A stretch of DNA of 64,000 nucleotides from Solirubrobacteraceae bacterium (lineage in GTDB: Bacteria; Actinomycetota; Thermoleophilia; Solirubrobacterales; Solirubrobacteraceae): contig JADGPL010000003.1 of assembly GCA_017882455.1 (NCBI GenBank), positions 124,001 through 188,000 on the forward strand, written 5' to 3'. This document shows positions 24,855 through 32,791 of the stretch, piece after piece. The notes beneath the pieces were generated by a model. That model ran no database searches. It saw only the letters and a list, made by a program, of their open reading frames with translations, and was not told where the DNA came from. Each line of letters starts with the position of its first letter. Position 1 is the first letter of the stretch. The position numbers were made by a program, and so were the translations under genes.

Positions 24855-25864
24855 TGGAGCCCTTGGCACCGCGAACCCGGCTCGCCGCGGCGGACATCGT
24901 GATCGAGTCGCACCTCGACGGCGCCGAGGGGCGCTCGCTGGCCGAGGACGTCCTCGACGGGCTCACGCGCCCGTTCAAGGAGCTTCCGCCCAAGCACTTC
25001 TACGACGCCCGCGGCGCGCAGCTGTTCGATCAGATCTGCGAGCTGCCCGAGTACTACCCCACGCGCTGCGAGCGCGCGATCCTCTCAGAACGCGCCGAGG
25101 AGCTGGCCGAGCTCACCGGCGCCGTCGAGCTCGTGGAGCTCGGCTCGGGAACGGCGGCCAAGACCCGCGTCCTGCTGGACGCGCTCAGCGCAGCCGGCAC
25201 GCTGGAGCGCTACGTGCCGGTGGACGTCACCGAGAGCATGGTGCGCGAGTGCGCCGAGTCGCTCACCTCGGAGTATCCGGGCCTGCGGGTCCACGGTGTG
25301 ATCGGCGACTTCGAGCGCCACCTCGAGCACGTGCCGCCGGCGGATGGGCCACGGATCGTGGCCTTCCTCGGCGGCACCATCGGCAACTTCCCCCCGGGCA
25401 GCCGCCGCCGCTTCCTGCGCGAGATCTCCCGCCTGCTCGGCCCTGAGGACCACCTGCTGATGGGCACCGACCTGGTCAAGGACCCGCGGGTGCTGGAGGC
25501 CGCCTACGACGACTCCCAGGGCGTCACGGCGGAGTTCAACCGCAACGTTCTGGTGGTGCTCAACCGCGAGCTCCAGGCCGACTTCGACCCGGAGGACTTC
25601 GACCACGTGGCCCTGTTCGACACCGAGCACGAGTGGATCGAGATGCGACTGCGCGCCAGGCGCGAGGTCAGCGCGGTCGTGCGCGGCCTGGATTTGCCGG
25701 TGCACTTCGACGAGGGCGAGGAGCTGCGGACGGAGATCAGCGCCAAGTTCACGCCCGAGCGCGTCGAAGGCGATCTCGCCGCGGCTGGGCTCGAGCTCGT
25801 CGACTGGCTCCCCGACCCCGAGGGGCTGTTCGCGATGACGCTCTCGCGACGCTCGCCACGATAG
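24854..25864 (+). CDS. egtD: L-histidine N-alpha-methyltransferase EgtD
   Basis: Trimethylates histidine to hercynine, the first ergothioneine step. 336 residues. Family signature [20 protein letters not shown] then [17 protein letters not shown] motif [29 protein letters not shown], and [12 protein letters not shown] are all present. The longer open frame from 24437 lies inside egtB and is discarded. Coupled to egtB through TGATG. The pair alone makes hercynylcysteine sulfoxide, so the lyase step must be encoded elsewhere. Confidence 0.93.
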   Translation: MEPLAPRTRLAAADIVIESHLDGAEGRSLAEDVLDGLTRPFKELPPKHFYDARGAQLFDQICELPEYYPTRCERAILSERAEELAELTGAVELVELGSGTAAKTRVLLDALSAAGTLERYVPVDVTESMVRECAESLTSEYPGLRVHGVIGDFERHLEHVPPADGPRIVAFLGGTIGNFPPGSRRRFLREISRLLGPEDHLLMGTDLVKDPRVLEAAYDDSQGVTAEFNRNVLVVLNRELQADFDPEDFDHVALFDTEHEWIEMRLRARREVSAVVRGLDLPVHFDEGEELRTEISAKFTPERVEGDLAAAGLELVDWLPDPEGLFAMTLSRRSPR

Positions 25865-25875
25865 GCTCCCGCGCG

Positions 25876-26637
25876 ATGCGGATCGAGGGCTCTCAAGCGA
25901 TCGTGATCGGCGGGGCCTCGGGCCTCGGCGAGGCCAGCGTCCGCGCGCTGCACGAGCGCGGCGCGCTCGTCACGATCGCCGACGTCAACGCTGAGAAGGG
26001 CCAGGCGCTCGCCTCCGAGCTGGGGCTGGAGTTCGCCGCCTGCGACGTGCGCGAGGAGTCCCAGGTGCAGGCTGCCGTGGAGCGGGCCGCGGCCGGAGAG
26101 GGCGGGCTGCGCATCGCCCTGTGCTGCGCGGGCACCGGCTGGGCGCAGAAGGTGGCCGGATCGAAGGGCCCGCACCCGCTGATGCCATTCGAGACGATCA
26201 TCTCGATCAACCTGATCGGCACGTTCAACGCGCTGCGCTTCGCCTCCAGCGCGATGACCGCCAACGAGCCTCTCGAGGACGGGGAGCGCGGCGTGTGCGT
26301 CAACACGGCCTCGATCGCCGCCTACGACGGGCAGGTCGGCCAGATCGCCTACGCGGCCTCCAAGGGCGGCGTGGTGTCGATGACGCTGCCCGCGGCGCGC
26401 GACCTGGCCCAATACGGCATCAGGGTCAACACGATCGCGCCGGGGCTGTTCGACACGCCGCTGCTCGCCGCGCTGCCCGAGGAGGCACGGCTGAAGCTGG
26501 GAGCGGGCGTGCCCTACCCCCAGCGCCTCGGCCAGCCGCCCGAGTATGCACAGCTGGCGTGTCACATCGTCGAGAACCGCATGCTCAACGGCGAGACCAT
26601 CCGCCTGGATGGCGCCCTGAGGATGCCCCCGCGCTGA
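25876..26637 (+). CDS. Short-chain dehydrogenase, 3-hydroxyacyl-CoA dehydrogenase type
   Basis: 253 residues, classical SDR. Cofactor loop [10 protein letters not shown] at 13-22, the Asp in TIADVN selecting NAD, catalytic Ser in [14 protein letters not shown] and Tyr-x3-Lys in [27 protein letters not shown] and [15 protein letters not shown] are typical of type II 3-hydroxyacyl-CoA dehydrogenases (HSD17B10-like) used in fatty acid and isoleucine breakdown. The thiolase and acyl-CoA dehydrogenase 1-4 kb away on the other strand support that reading. Starts 11 bases after egtD. Confidence 0.88.
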   Translation: MRIEGSQAIVIGGASGLGEASVRALHERGALVTIADVNAEKGQALASELGLEFAACDVREESQVQAAVERAAAGEGGLRIALCCAGTGWAQKVAGSKGPHPLMPFETIISINLIGTFNALRFASSAMTANEPLEDGERGVCVNTASIAAYDGQVGQIAYAASKGGVVSMTLPAARDLAQYGIRVNTIAPGLFDTPLLAALPEEARLKLGAGVPYPQRLGQPPEYAQLACHIVENRMLNGETIRLDGALRMPPR

Positions 26638-26659
26638 GACGCGCGCTGGCCTGTCGCAG

Positions 26660-27436
26660 ATGAGCAGATCCGATGAGGTGCAGGCGCACCGGCCGGAGGA
26701 GCCCCTGAGGCTGAACCTCGGGGCGGCGAAGACCTACATTCCCGGCTTCGTCAACATCGACATCGACCAGAAGGCCGAACTGACGCTCGATCTCGGCGCC
26801 GACAGGCTGCCATTCCCGGATGACAGCGTGGACGTCGTGGTCTCGCGTCACACCCTCGAGCACGTCCCCAACTACCTCTTCGCGCTCAGCGAGATCCACC
26901 GTGTGATGCGCCACGACGGCGAGCTGCTGCTGTCGCTCCCATACGTCACGCGCACGGAGCACCATCTCGTCAACCCCTACCACCTGCACAACTTCAGCGA
27001 GCGCTCGTTCGACTTCTTCGACCCGTCAGTGATGAAAGGCTCGGCGGGAGAGGAGAGCGAGACCGCCTTCCGCAAAGTCTTCGTCCGCTTCAACTACAAC
27101 GGGTACTTCGGCCTGGCCCCGAGGTTCTATCGGGTGTGGGCGCGCAAACACCTGCTGAACGTCGTCCGCCAGTTCGACATCGGCCTGGTCTGCATCAAGG
27201 ATCCGACCCGGCCGGTGGACGTCGGCCCGGAGCGCGCCCGCCAGCTCGAGCAGCGGATGGACGAGCTCAAGCGCGCACGCACGCCATATGCCGTCGAGGG
27301 AGCGCAGGCGGCGGCGACGACGGCCGAATCCCCGTCATCCGGCCGGGGCTCGCTGCTGAGTCCGGCCGGCCCACGACGCGCTCTGGGACGAGCCCGCGCA
27401 GCCGTGAAAGGCCGCCGGGAAGTCCGTTACGACTGA
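26660..27436 (+). CDS. Class I SAM-dependent methyltransferase (Methyltransf_11 type)
   Basis: 258 residues. LRLNLGAAKTYIPGFVNIDI is the SAM loop of a sugar- or glycan-type methyltransferase subgroup, followed by LPFPDDSVDVVVSRHTLEHV and EIHRVMRHDGELLLSLPY. A lid region with many aromatic residues (about 105-165) may hold a large acceptor. The last 50 residues are Ala/Arg/Ser-rich and likely disordered. Substrate unknown. Confidence 0.82.
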   Translation: MSRSDEVQAHRPEEPLRLNLGAAKTYIPGFVNIDIDQKAELTLDLGADRLPFPDDSVDVVVSRHTLEHVPNYLFALSEIHRVMRHDGELLLSLPYVTRTEHHLVNPYHLHNFSERSFDFFDPSVMKGSAGEESETAFRKVFVRFNYNGYFGLAPRFYRVWARKHLLNVVRQFDIGLVCIKDPTRPVDVGPERARQLEQRMDELKRARTPYAVEGAQAAATTAESPSSGRGSLLSPAGPRRALGRARAAVKGRREVRYD

Positions 27437-27525
27437 GCACCGGGGTAGGCCCCCACGACACAGGTGTACGACCATGGCGATACACCACACGCCGCGGGAA
27501 CACCGACACGAACGCCAACCTCAAG

Positions 27526-27561
27526 ACCCCCCGCGCCTGGGGCAGCTTCAGGCGCGGGGGT
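27526..27561. terminator. Bidirectional hairpin terminator between convergent genes
   Basis: Arms 27526-27539 (ACCCCCCGCGCCTG) and 27549-27561 (CAGGCGCGGGGGT) form about 13 pairs around a 9-base loop. It lies between the ends of the methyltransferase and the thiolase genes. No long T-run follows, as is usual in GC-rich actinobacteria. Confidence 0.6.
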
Positions 27562-27576
27562 AGCGCGAGCGCAGCG

Positions 27577-28767
27577 CTACAGGCGCTCGACCAGCATCGC
27601 CATGCCCATGCCGCCGGCAACGCACATGGACTCGATGCCGTAGGTCCCTTCGCGAGCCTCCAGGCCGTTCAGGAGCGTGGTCATGATGCGCGCGCCCGTC
27701 ATCCCGAAGGGGTGCCCCAGCGCGATCGCCCCGCCGAACGGGTTGAGCTTCTCCTCGTCGATGCCCAGCTCTTCCCTGCAGGGCACGATCTGGGCGGCGA
27801 ACGCCTCGTTGATCTCGACGATGTCGATGTCGCTGATCGACATTCCCGTGTTCTTCAAGAGCTGCTGGATCGCCGGAATCGGCCCGATTCCCATGATCTC
27901 GGGGCGGATCGCCACCACCGTCGAGGCGACGATCCGCGCCTTCGGCGTGAAGCCGCCGTCACGGGCGCGTTCCTCGGACATGATCAAGAGCGCCGCCGCC
28001 CCGTCGTTGAGCGGGCAGGCGTTGCCGGCAGTCACCGTGCCGCCCTCCTTGAACGCCGGGCGCAGGGCGCCGAGCTTCTCGAGCGTCGTACCCGCGCGCG
28101 GGCCGTCGTCCTTCCTGACCACCTGCTCGGGCACGTCGATCTCGTTGCCCTCGCGGTCCTTGTCCTTGTGCGCGGGCGCCGTCACCGGCACGATCTCCCG
28201 GTCGAAGTGCCCGGAGGTCTGCGACTCCACGGCGCGCGCCTGGGAGATGACGGCCCATTCGTCCTGAGCCTGACGGCTGACGTTGTACTGCTCCGCCACG
28301 TTCTCAGCCGTGAGACCCATCGGGATGTAGACGTTGTACATCGAGCCCTCCGAGCCGTCCAGCTCGTGGTGGAACTCGAACGGAGCGCTTTCGCCCGCCC
28401 GCGAGACGGCCTCGACGCCGGCGGCGATGTAGGTGTCGCCCTCTCCCGCCTTGATCGCGTGAAAGGCCATGCGCGCCGTCTGCAGCGAGGAGGCGCAGAA
28501 GCGGTTGACCGTCGTTCCGGGCACGTGGAAGTCGATGCCGGCGAGCAGCGAGGCGTTGCGGCCGATGTTGTAGCCCGACTCGCCCTCGGCGAAGCCGCAG
28601 CCCATCATCACGTCGACGATCGTGCTCGAGTCCAGCTGGGGATTGCGCTCCAGGATCGCTTTCAGCGGGATCGACGCCAGGTCGTCCGCGCGGACTGATT
28701 TGAGCGATCCCTTGATCGCCCGTCCGATGGGCGTGCGGATGGCGTCGACGATCACGGCTTCAGGCAT
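27577..28767 (-). CDS. Acetyl-CoA acyltransferase (thiolase)
   Basis: 396 residues. Thiolase with nucleophile C91 in NRFCASSLQT, NEAFA, H352 in GGAIALGHPFGMTGAR and C382 in CVAGGMGMA, all three catalytic residues intact. Text is closest to 3-ketoacyl-CoA thiolases of beta-oxidation (FadA type), although acetoacetyl-CoA thiolase activity cannot be excluded. Likely works with the nearby SDR and acyl-CoA dehydrogenase. Confidence 0.95.
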   Translation of the reverse strand: MPEAVIVDAIRTPIGRAIKGSLKSVRADDLASIPLKAILERNPQLDSSTIVDVMMGCGFAEGESGYNIGRNASLLAGIDFHVPGTTVNRFCASSLQTARMAFHAIKAGEGDTYIAAGVEAVSRAGESAPFEFHHELDGSEGSMYNVYIPMGLTAENVAEQYNVSRQAQDEWAVISQARAVESQTSGHFDREIVPVTAPAHKDKDREGNEIDVPEQVVRKDDGPRAGTTLEKLGALRPAFKEGGTVTAGNACPLNDGAAALLIMSEERARDGGFTPKARIVASTVVAIRPEIMGIGPIPAIQQLLKNTGMSISDIDIVEINEAFAAQIVPCREELGIDEEKLNPFGGAIALGHPFGMTGARIMTTLLNGLEAREGTYGIESMCVAGGMGMAMLVERL

Positions 28768-28854
28768 GTAGGGCTCTTCTCCTCTTGGTCGATGGTTCGC
28801 GCGGGCGGCTTCATGCCACCGGTTGGCGCGAGGCCGGGAATCCTATGGGAACGG

Positions 28855-29505
28855 CTACAGATCGAGGCGCGAGACGCCGAGCTCGTCAAAGCCGACGTGG
28901 TGGGCGAGCTCGTGCCGGACCGTGCGCGTGACCTGGTCGCGCAGGAGGTCGGGGTCGTGACCGAAGTCGCGGCGCAGCGTGTCGCGGAAGATCACGATCC
29001 GATCGTGATAGTTGTCGCGGGTGGCGCCATCGCCCTGGTATAGGCCGTAGGCGCCGCGCCGGCGACCGCCGTCGGAGATCACCACGGCCACGTGGGCGAG
29101 CGCGTTTCGCAGCAGGTCGGGCAGGTCGTCGAGGGCGTCGCGCACGAGCTCCTCGAAGTCCTCGTCGTCGAGCGGATCGAGCTCGAGGAAGTAGCTTTCA
29201 TCGGGGGCGACGGCCAACCCGTCCCGCGCCAGCGCTTCGGAGTGGCGCACGATCTCTTCGAACTCGGCCTCAGACTCCGGTTCGCGCCAGCCGGCCAGGC
29301 GCACGGCCACGAAGGCGACGCTGCCCATCAGGGCCGCGGCCACGATCACACCGAGGGCGATGTCCTCGAGCGCCCGCACCGCCCCGATCGAGCTGAACCC
29401 CTGGCTGACCACGAGCACGACCAGTCCCGCCGACATCGCGATCAGGGCAGCCACGCCGACGCGGCGCAGGTGACTGGAGGCTCCGGGAGGCTGTGGCTCG
29501 CGCAT
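28855..29505 (-). CDS. Membrane-anchored zincin-like metallopeptidase family protein
   Basis: 216 residues. Two membrane segments (about 17-36 and 45-70) then a soluble domain. The C-terminal motif HELAHHVGFDE fits HExxHxxGxxE of zincins and the MTES/Zincin_1 family common in actinobacteria; FEELVRDALDDLPDLLRNAL is the helix typical of that family. The membrane anchor is unusual, as relatives are mostly small soluble proteins. Protease activity has not been shown for the family in general. Confidence 0.75.
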   Translation of the reverse strand: MREPQPPGASSHLRRVGVAALIAMSAGLVVLVVSQGFSSIGAVRALEDIALGVIVAAALMGSVAFVAVRLAGWREPESEAEFEEIVRHSEALARDGLAVAPDESYFLELDPLDDEDFEELVRDALDDLPDLLRNALAHVAVVISDGGRRRGAYGLYQGDGATRDNYHDRIVIFRDTLRRDFGHDPDLLRDQVTRTVRHELAHHVGFDELGVSRLDL

Positions 29506-29523
29506 CGCCGGGCGGAGAGAGTC

Positions 29524-30669
29524 CTATTTGAGGGTGCGGGCGATCACGAGACGCTGGATCTCGTTGGTGCCCTCGTAGATCTGGGTGATCTTGGCGTCTC
29601 TCATCATGCGCTCGACCGGATACTCCTTCACGTAACCGTAGCCCCCCAGGACCTGAATCGCCTCGATCGTCACCGCCATCGCCGTGTCCGAGCCGAAGAC
29701 CTTGGCCATCGAGGAGTACTTCGCGCGCTGCGGGTGACGCTGATCGGCCATCGCGCACGCCTTGTAGAGGAGCTCTCTGGCAGCGGCCGTCTGTGTTTCC
29801 ATGTCGGCCAGCTTGAACTGGATCGCCTGGAACTCGTTGATCGCCTTGCCGAACTGCCTGCGCTCGCGCGCGTAGGCGACCGCGTAGTCGGTGGCGCCCT
29901 GGGCGATCCCCACGGCCTGCGCCGCGGCCCCCAGGCGGGTGCGCTCGAGCGTGCCGAGCGCGACTGAGAGCCCCTTTCCGACCTCACCGATCACGTTCTC
30001 GTGAGGGACACGCACTTCATCGAAGATCGGCTGCCCCGTGGGCGAGGCCCTGATGCCCAGCTTGTGCTCGAGCTTGCCCACGCTGAAGCCGGGGCGGTCG
30101 GCCTCGACGACGAAGGCGGTCAGGCGGCGGCTCTCGCGGTCTGAGACCGCGAAGCAGATGTAGAAGTCGGCGATGCCGAGGTTGGTGATCCAGTTCTTGG
30201 TGCCGTTGATCACCCACTCATCGCCGTCCCTGACGGCCGTGGTCTTCATGCCGGCCGGGTCCGAGCCGGCCTCGGGCTCGGACAGGGCAAAGGCGGGAGA
30301 CCACTCGCCGGTTGCGCACTTGGGCAGGAAGCGCCCCTTGAGATCCTCGCTTCCGAACAGCTGGATCGGCAGCGTGCCGAGCTCCTGCACCATCAGGATC
30401 AGAGCACAGGCCGCATCCACCTTGGCGATCTCCTCGACAGCCATGTTCAGCATCAGCGTGCCCGTGCCCGTGCCGCCGTACTCGCTCGGGAATGGCAGTC
30501 CGAGGATGTCCTGCTCGGCGAGCACCTTGCGGATGTCCCAGGGGTATTCCGCGCGCTCGTCGATCTCAGCCGAGCGCGGCGCGATCCGCTCGCGGGCTAT
30601 CTGGCCGATCGTGGCGCAGAAGTCGAGGTGCTCCTGCGGGATCGTGTAGACGTCGCTGACCGCCTCCAT
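29524..30669 (-). CDS. Acyl-CoA dehydrogenase
   Basis: 381 residues, full length for the family. FAD-binding FALSEPEAGSDPAG and WVINGTKNWITN, RRQFGKAINEFQAIQFKLAD, and the catalytic base E366 in IYEGTNEIQRLVIAR. Catalyses the first step of beta-oxidation or of branched-chain amino acid breakdown; chain-length preference cannot be read. Separated from the metallopeptidase gene by 18 bases and probably co-transcribed. Confidence 0.95.
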   Translation of the reverse strand: MEAVSDVYTIPQEHLDFCATIGQIARERIAPRSAEIDERAEYPWDIRKVLAEQDILGLPFPSEYGGTGTGTLMLNMAVEEIAKVDAACALILMVQELGTLPIQLFGSEDLKGRFLPKCATGEWSPAFALSEPEAGSDPAGMKTTAVRDGDEWVINGTKNWITNLGIADFYICFAVSDRESRRLTAFVVEADRPGFSVGKLEHKLGIRASPTGQPIFDEVRVPHENVIGEVGKGLSVALGTLERTRLGAAAQAVGIAQGATDYAVAYARERRQFGKAINEFQAIQFKLADMETQTAAARELLYKACAMADQRHPQRAKYSSMAKVFGSDTAMAVTIEAIQVLGGYGYVKEYPVERMMRDAKITQIYEGTNEIQRLVIARTLK

Positions 30670-30757
30670 GCCGTTGATCCTAGTGATGAGACGCCCGCTT
30701 CGCGGCGCTCACGCGACCCCCCGGCGCGGGTTCGAGAGTTTGGATCTCCCCCTATCG

Positions 30758-30793
30758 GTATCACCATCCCTCGCGCGGCTTGCGTATCACCAT
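30758..30793. repeat. Short direct repeat in the acyl-CoA dehydrogenase/rhodanese gap
   Basis: GTATCACCAT occurs at 30758-30767 and 30784-30793, 26 bases apart, in the 200-base divergent gap. It could be a pair of regulator half-sites for either gene; no known consensus is matched. The rest of the gap shows no gene. Confidence 0.35.
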
Positions 30794-30869
30794 TGTCATA
30801 CGCCCGCTGTTGAGCGCACCTACTCCTGAGCGCCGGATGTGCATGGCGGCGCTAGTAGGCTCGTAGCTC

Positions 30870-31214
30870 ATGAGCGCTGAGAAGCCAGACATCGACCCCG
30901 CGCGAGTCCAGCAGTGGTTGGGCGAGGATCCCGACCTGCAGCTGATCGACGTGCGCGAGCCCTATGAGCACGAGGCCGGGCACATCGAGGGCACGCGCCT
31001 GATCGGCCTCGTCGAGCTCTCATCCCAGGCCGCGAGCGTCGATCGTGAGCGCCCGGTCGTCTTCTACTGCCGCGTGGGGGCGCGCTCGGACATGGCCGCA
31101 CAGGCGTTCCGTGCGGCCGGCTTCGAGGCATACTCCATGTCCGGAGGCCTCGCCCGCTGGTCGAGCGAGGGCCGGCCGCTCTCCCCCGAGAGCGGCACCG
31201 TGGCGGACCATTAG
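30870..31214 (+). CDS. Single-domain rhodanese
   Basis: 114 residues. Sulfurtransferase domain with LQLIDVREPYEHEAGHIEGT and active-site C67 in VVFYCRVGARSDMAA. The loop CRVGARS is six residues, the size used by sulfurtransferases rather than phosphatases. Sulfur donor and acceptor unknown. Twelve bases before the cupin gene, probably one transcript with it and arfB. Confidence 0.9.
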   Translation: MSAEKPDIDPARVQQWLGEDPDLQLIDVREPYEHEAGHIEGTRLIGLVELSSQAASVDRERPVVFYCRVGARSDMAAQAFRAAGFEAYSMSGGLARWSSEGRPLSPESGTVADH

Positions 31215-31226
31215 AGGAGGATGCAG

Positions 31227-31673
31227 ATGGAGGCTTCGAAGGACTACCCGGCCGTGACCCGGGGGGAGGGCTATGCCGTCGCCCACCTCGAGGACCTGGG
31301 CGAGGGACCCGGCTTTCGCAAGGTGCGCAAGGGACTGGGCGTGACCGCCTTCGGCGTAAACGCGATCGTCCTGCCTGCGGGACTGGAAACGGGCTTCCAC
31401 TACCACGACGTCCAGGAGGAGCTCTACTTCGTTCACCGCGGGGTCATCGAGATGGAGTTCGGCGACGGCTCGGCGCAGCGGCTCGGCGCCGGTGGCATGG
31501 CGCGCGTGGATGCCGCCACCGTCCGCAAGATCCGAAACGTGGGCGAGGAGGACGCCGTCTACCTGTGCGTCGGGGGCAAGGACGGCTATGTCGGCCGCGA
31601 CGGGCGCGTGCCCGAGGGCGAGGAGCAGCGGGTCAAAGCCCTCCACGACCTCTCCTCAGAGCAGGCGAAGTGA
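31227..31673 (+). CDS. Small cupin-domain protein
   Basis: 148 residues from the second ATG (31227), chosen because GAGGAGG ends 6 bases before it but directly abuts the first ATG at 31221. Cupin motif 1 is GFHYHDVQEELYFVHRG with His and Glu metal ligands; motif 2 is GGMARVDAATVRKIRNVG, where the usual His is lacking, so metal binding may be partial. Substrate unknown. Confidence 0.85.
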   Translation: MEASKDYPAVTRGEGYAVAHLEDLGEGPGFRKVRKGLGVTAFGVNAIVLPAGLETGFHYHDVQEELYFVHRGVIEMEFGDGSAQRLGAGGMARVDAATVRKIRNVGEEDAVYLCVGGKDGYVGRDGRVPEGEEQRVKALHDLSSEQAK

Positions 31674-31679
31674 GCCGTC

Positions 31680-32159
31680 GTGCCGGCGCCTTCAGGCAGC
31701 GAGGCTGACGAGCGGCCGGAGATCGACCGATCGCAGATCGGCCAGCACAAGCTCCTGCACGTGAAGGGCGGCCTCGAGATCCCGCTCGCCGAGATCACGA
31801 TGCGCACGAGCCGCTCCTCGGGCCCGGGAGGCCAGCACGCCAATGTCACCGCGTCCCGTGTCGAGGCCGTCTTCGATGTCGTGGGCTCGCCGTCTCTGAG
31901 CGAGACGCAGCGAGCTCGGCTGCTCGACCGCGTCGGGCCGCGGCTGGTGGCAATGGCCCAGGATGAGCGCTCCCAGGCGCGCAACCGCGATCTCGCCCTG
32001 GCGCGCCTGGCCGAGCGGATCGAGACCGCGCTCACCGTCTCCCCCCCTCGCCGCCCCACCCGCCCCACCGGCGCCTCGCGTGCCCGCAGGCTGGCGGAGA
32101 AGCGGCGGGCCGCCCAGCGCAAGCTCGAGCGCCGCCCGCCTGGGGCCGACGGCGACTAG
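31680..32159 (+). CDS. arfB: Ribosome rescue peptidyl-tRNA hydrolase ArfB
   Basis: 159 residues, GTG start. GGQ motif at 50-52 in RSSGPGGQHANVTASRVEAV releases the nascent chain on stalled ribosomes; the C-terminal basic tail (RRLAEKRRAAQRKLERRP) inserts in the empty mRNA channel. No codon-recognition domain, hence ArfB rather than a release factor. Follows the cupin gene by 6 bases. Confidence 0.9.
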   Translation: MPAPSGSEADERPEIDRSQIGQHKLLHVKGGLEIPLAEITMRTSRSSGPGGQHANVTASRVEAVFDVVGSPSLSETQRARLLDRVGPRLVAMAQDERSQARNRDLALARLAERIETALTVSPPRRPTRPTGASRARRLAEKRRAAQRKLERRPPGADGD

Positions 32160-32162
32160 GGT

Positions 32163-32178
32163 TATACTGCACAGGTAT
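32163..32178 (+). promoter_or_regulatory. vapBC promoter and operator-like dyad
   Basis: -10 box TATACT (32163-32168) ends 8 bases before the vapB ATG, so the transcript is probably leaderless. The same bases hold an inverted repeat ATAC (32164-32167), seven bases, GTAT (32175-32178), reaching into the start codon. AbrB-type antitoxins commonly repress their own operon through such palindromes. Confidence 0.5.
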
Positions 32179-32392
32179 GACTCATCGCGTAGGCGCAAAG
32201 GGTCAAGTGGTGATCCCCAAGGAGATGCGCGAGCGCGCAGGGCTGCTGCCGGGTGCAGACGTGGAGTTCGAGATGGATGGCGAGCGCGTCAGCATCAAGG
32301 CCGCGCGGCGTGGGCAAGGGCTGGGCGGCCGCTTCGCCCTGACCGGCATGGCTCAGCGCCTGCTCGAGGATCGCGCCCGTGAGCCGCGTTGA
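32177..32392 (+). CDS. vapB: AbrB/MazE-fold antitoxin (VapB)
   Basis: 71 residues. SpoVT-AbrB swapped-hairpin DNA-binding domain: VGAKGQVVIPKEMRERAGLL, then GADVEFEMDGERVSIKAA. The C-terminal part (GGRFALTGMAQRLLEDRARE) is the likely toxin-neutralising segment. The stop overlaps the toxin start by 4 bases (TTGA). Confidence 0.85.
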   Translation: MTHRVGAKGQVVIPKEMRERAGLLPGADVEFEMDGERVSIKAARRGQGLGGRFALTGMAQRLLEDRAREPR

Positions 32393-32775
32393 GCTTCTGC
32401 CTTGACTCGTGGGCGGTTCTGGCCTGGCTCGATGGCGAGGAGCCGGCATACCGGCGTGTCGAGCAGGTCGTGGCCGCCAGGCCACTCATGAGCTGGGTGA
32501 ACGCCGTCGAGGTCTACTACCGGGTCGAGCGAGACCACGGTCGTAGCGAAGCGGACGAGGTGCTCACGGAGATGCGCCGGAAGATCGAGCTGGATCTGCC
32601 GGGCACCGCGTTGATGGTTGAGACGGCGCGCCTGAAGGCGATAATGCCGATCGCGCTCGCCGACTGCTTCGCGATCGCCACAGCCCGCGCTCGCGACCTG
32701 ACCCTGCTGAGCGGAGATCCGGAGATCCTGGATCGCGATGTGCCGTGCCGGGTCGAGGACATACGCAGCACCTGA
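32389..32775 (+). CDS. vapC: PIN-domain toxin (VapC)
   Basis: 128 residues, TTG start forced by a stop three codons upstream in frame. PIN nuclease with acidic residues D6 (FCLDSWAVLAWL), E41 (VNAVEVYYR), D92 (IALADCFAIAT) and D110 (LLSGDPEIL), so the active site is complete. VapC toxins cut tRNA or rRNA; the target is not predictable here. Confidence 0.88.
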   Translation: MSFCLDSWAVLAWLDGEEPAYRRVEQVVAARPLMSWVNAVEVYYRVERDHGRSEADEVLTEMRRKIELDLPGTALMVETARLKAIMPIALADCFAIATARARDLTLLSGDPEILDRDVPCRVEDIRST

Positions 32776-32791
32776 TCCGCTCCGGGCACCG

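Noticed and set aside
27136-28698. 520-residue plus-strand frame
   Set aside because: Runs antisense through the thiolase gene, whose catalytic motifs are intact.
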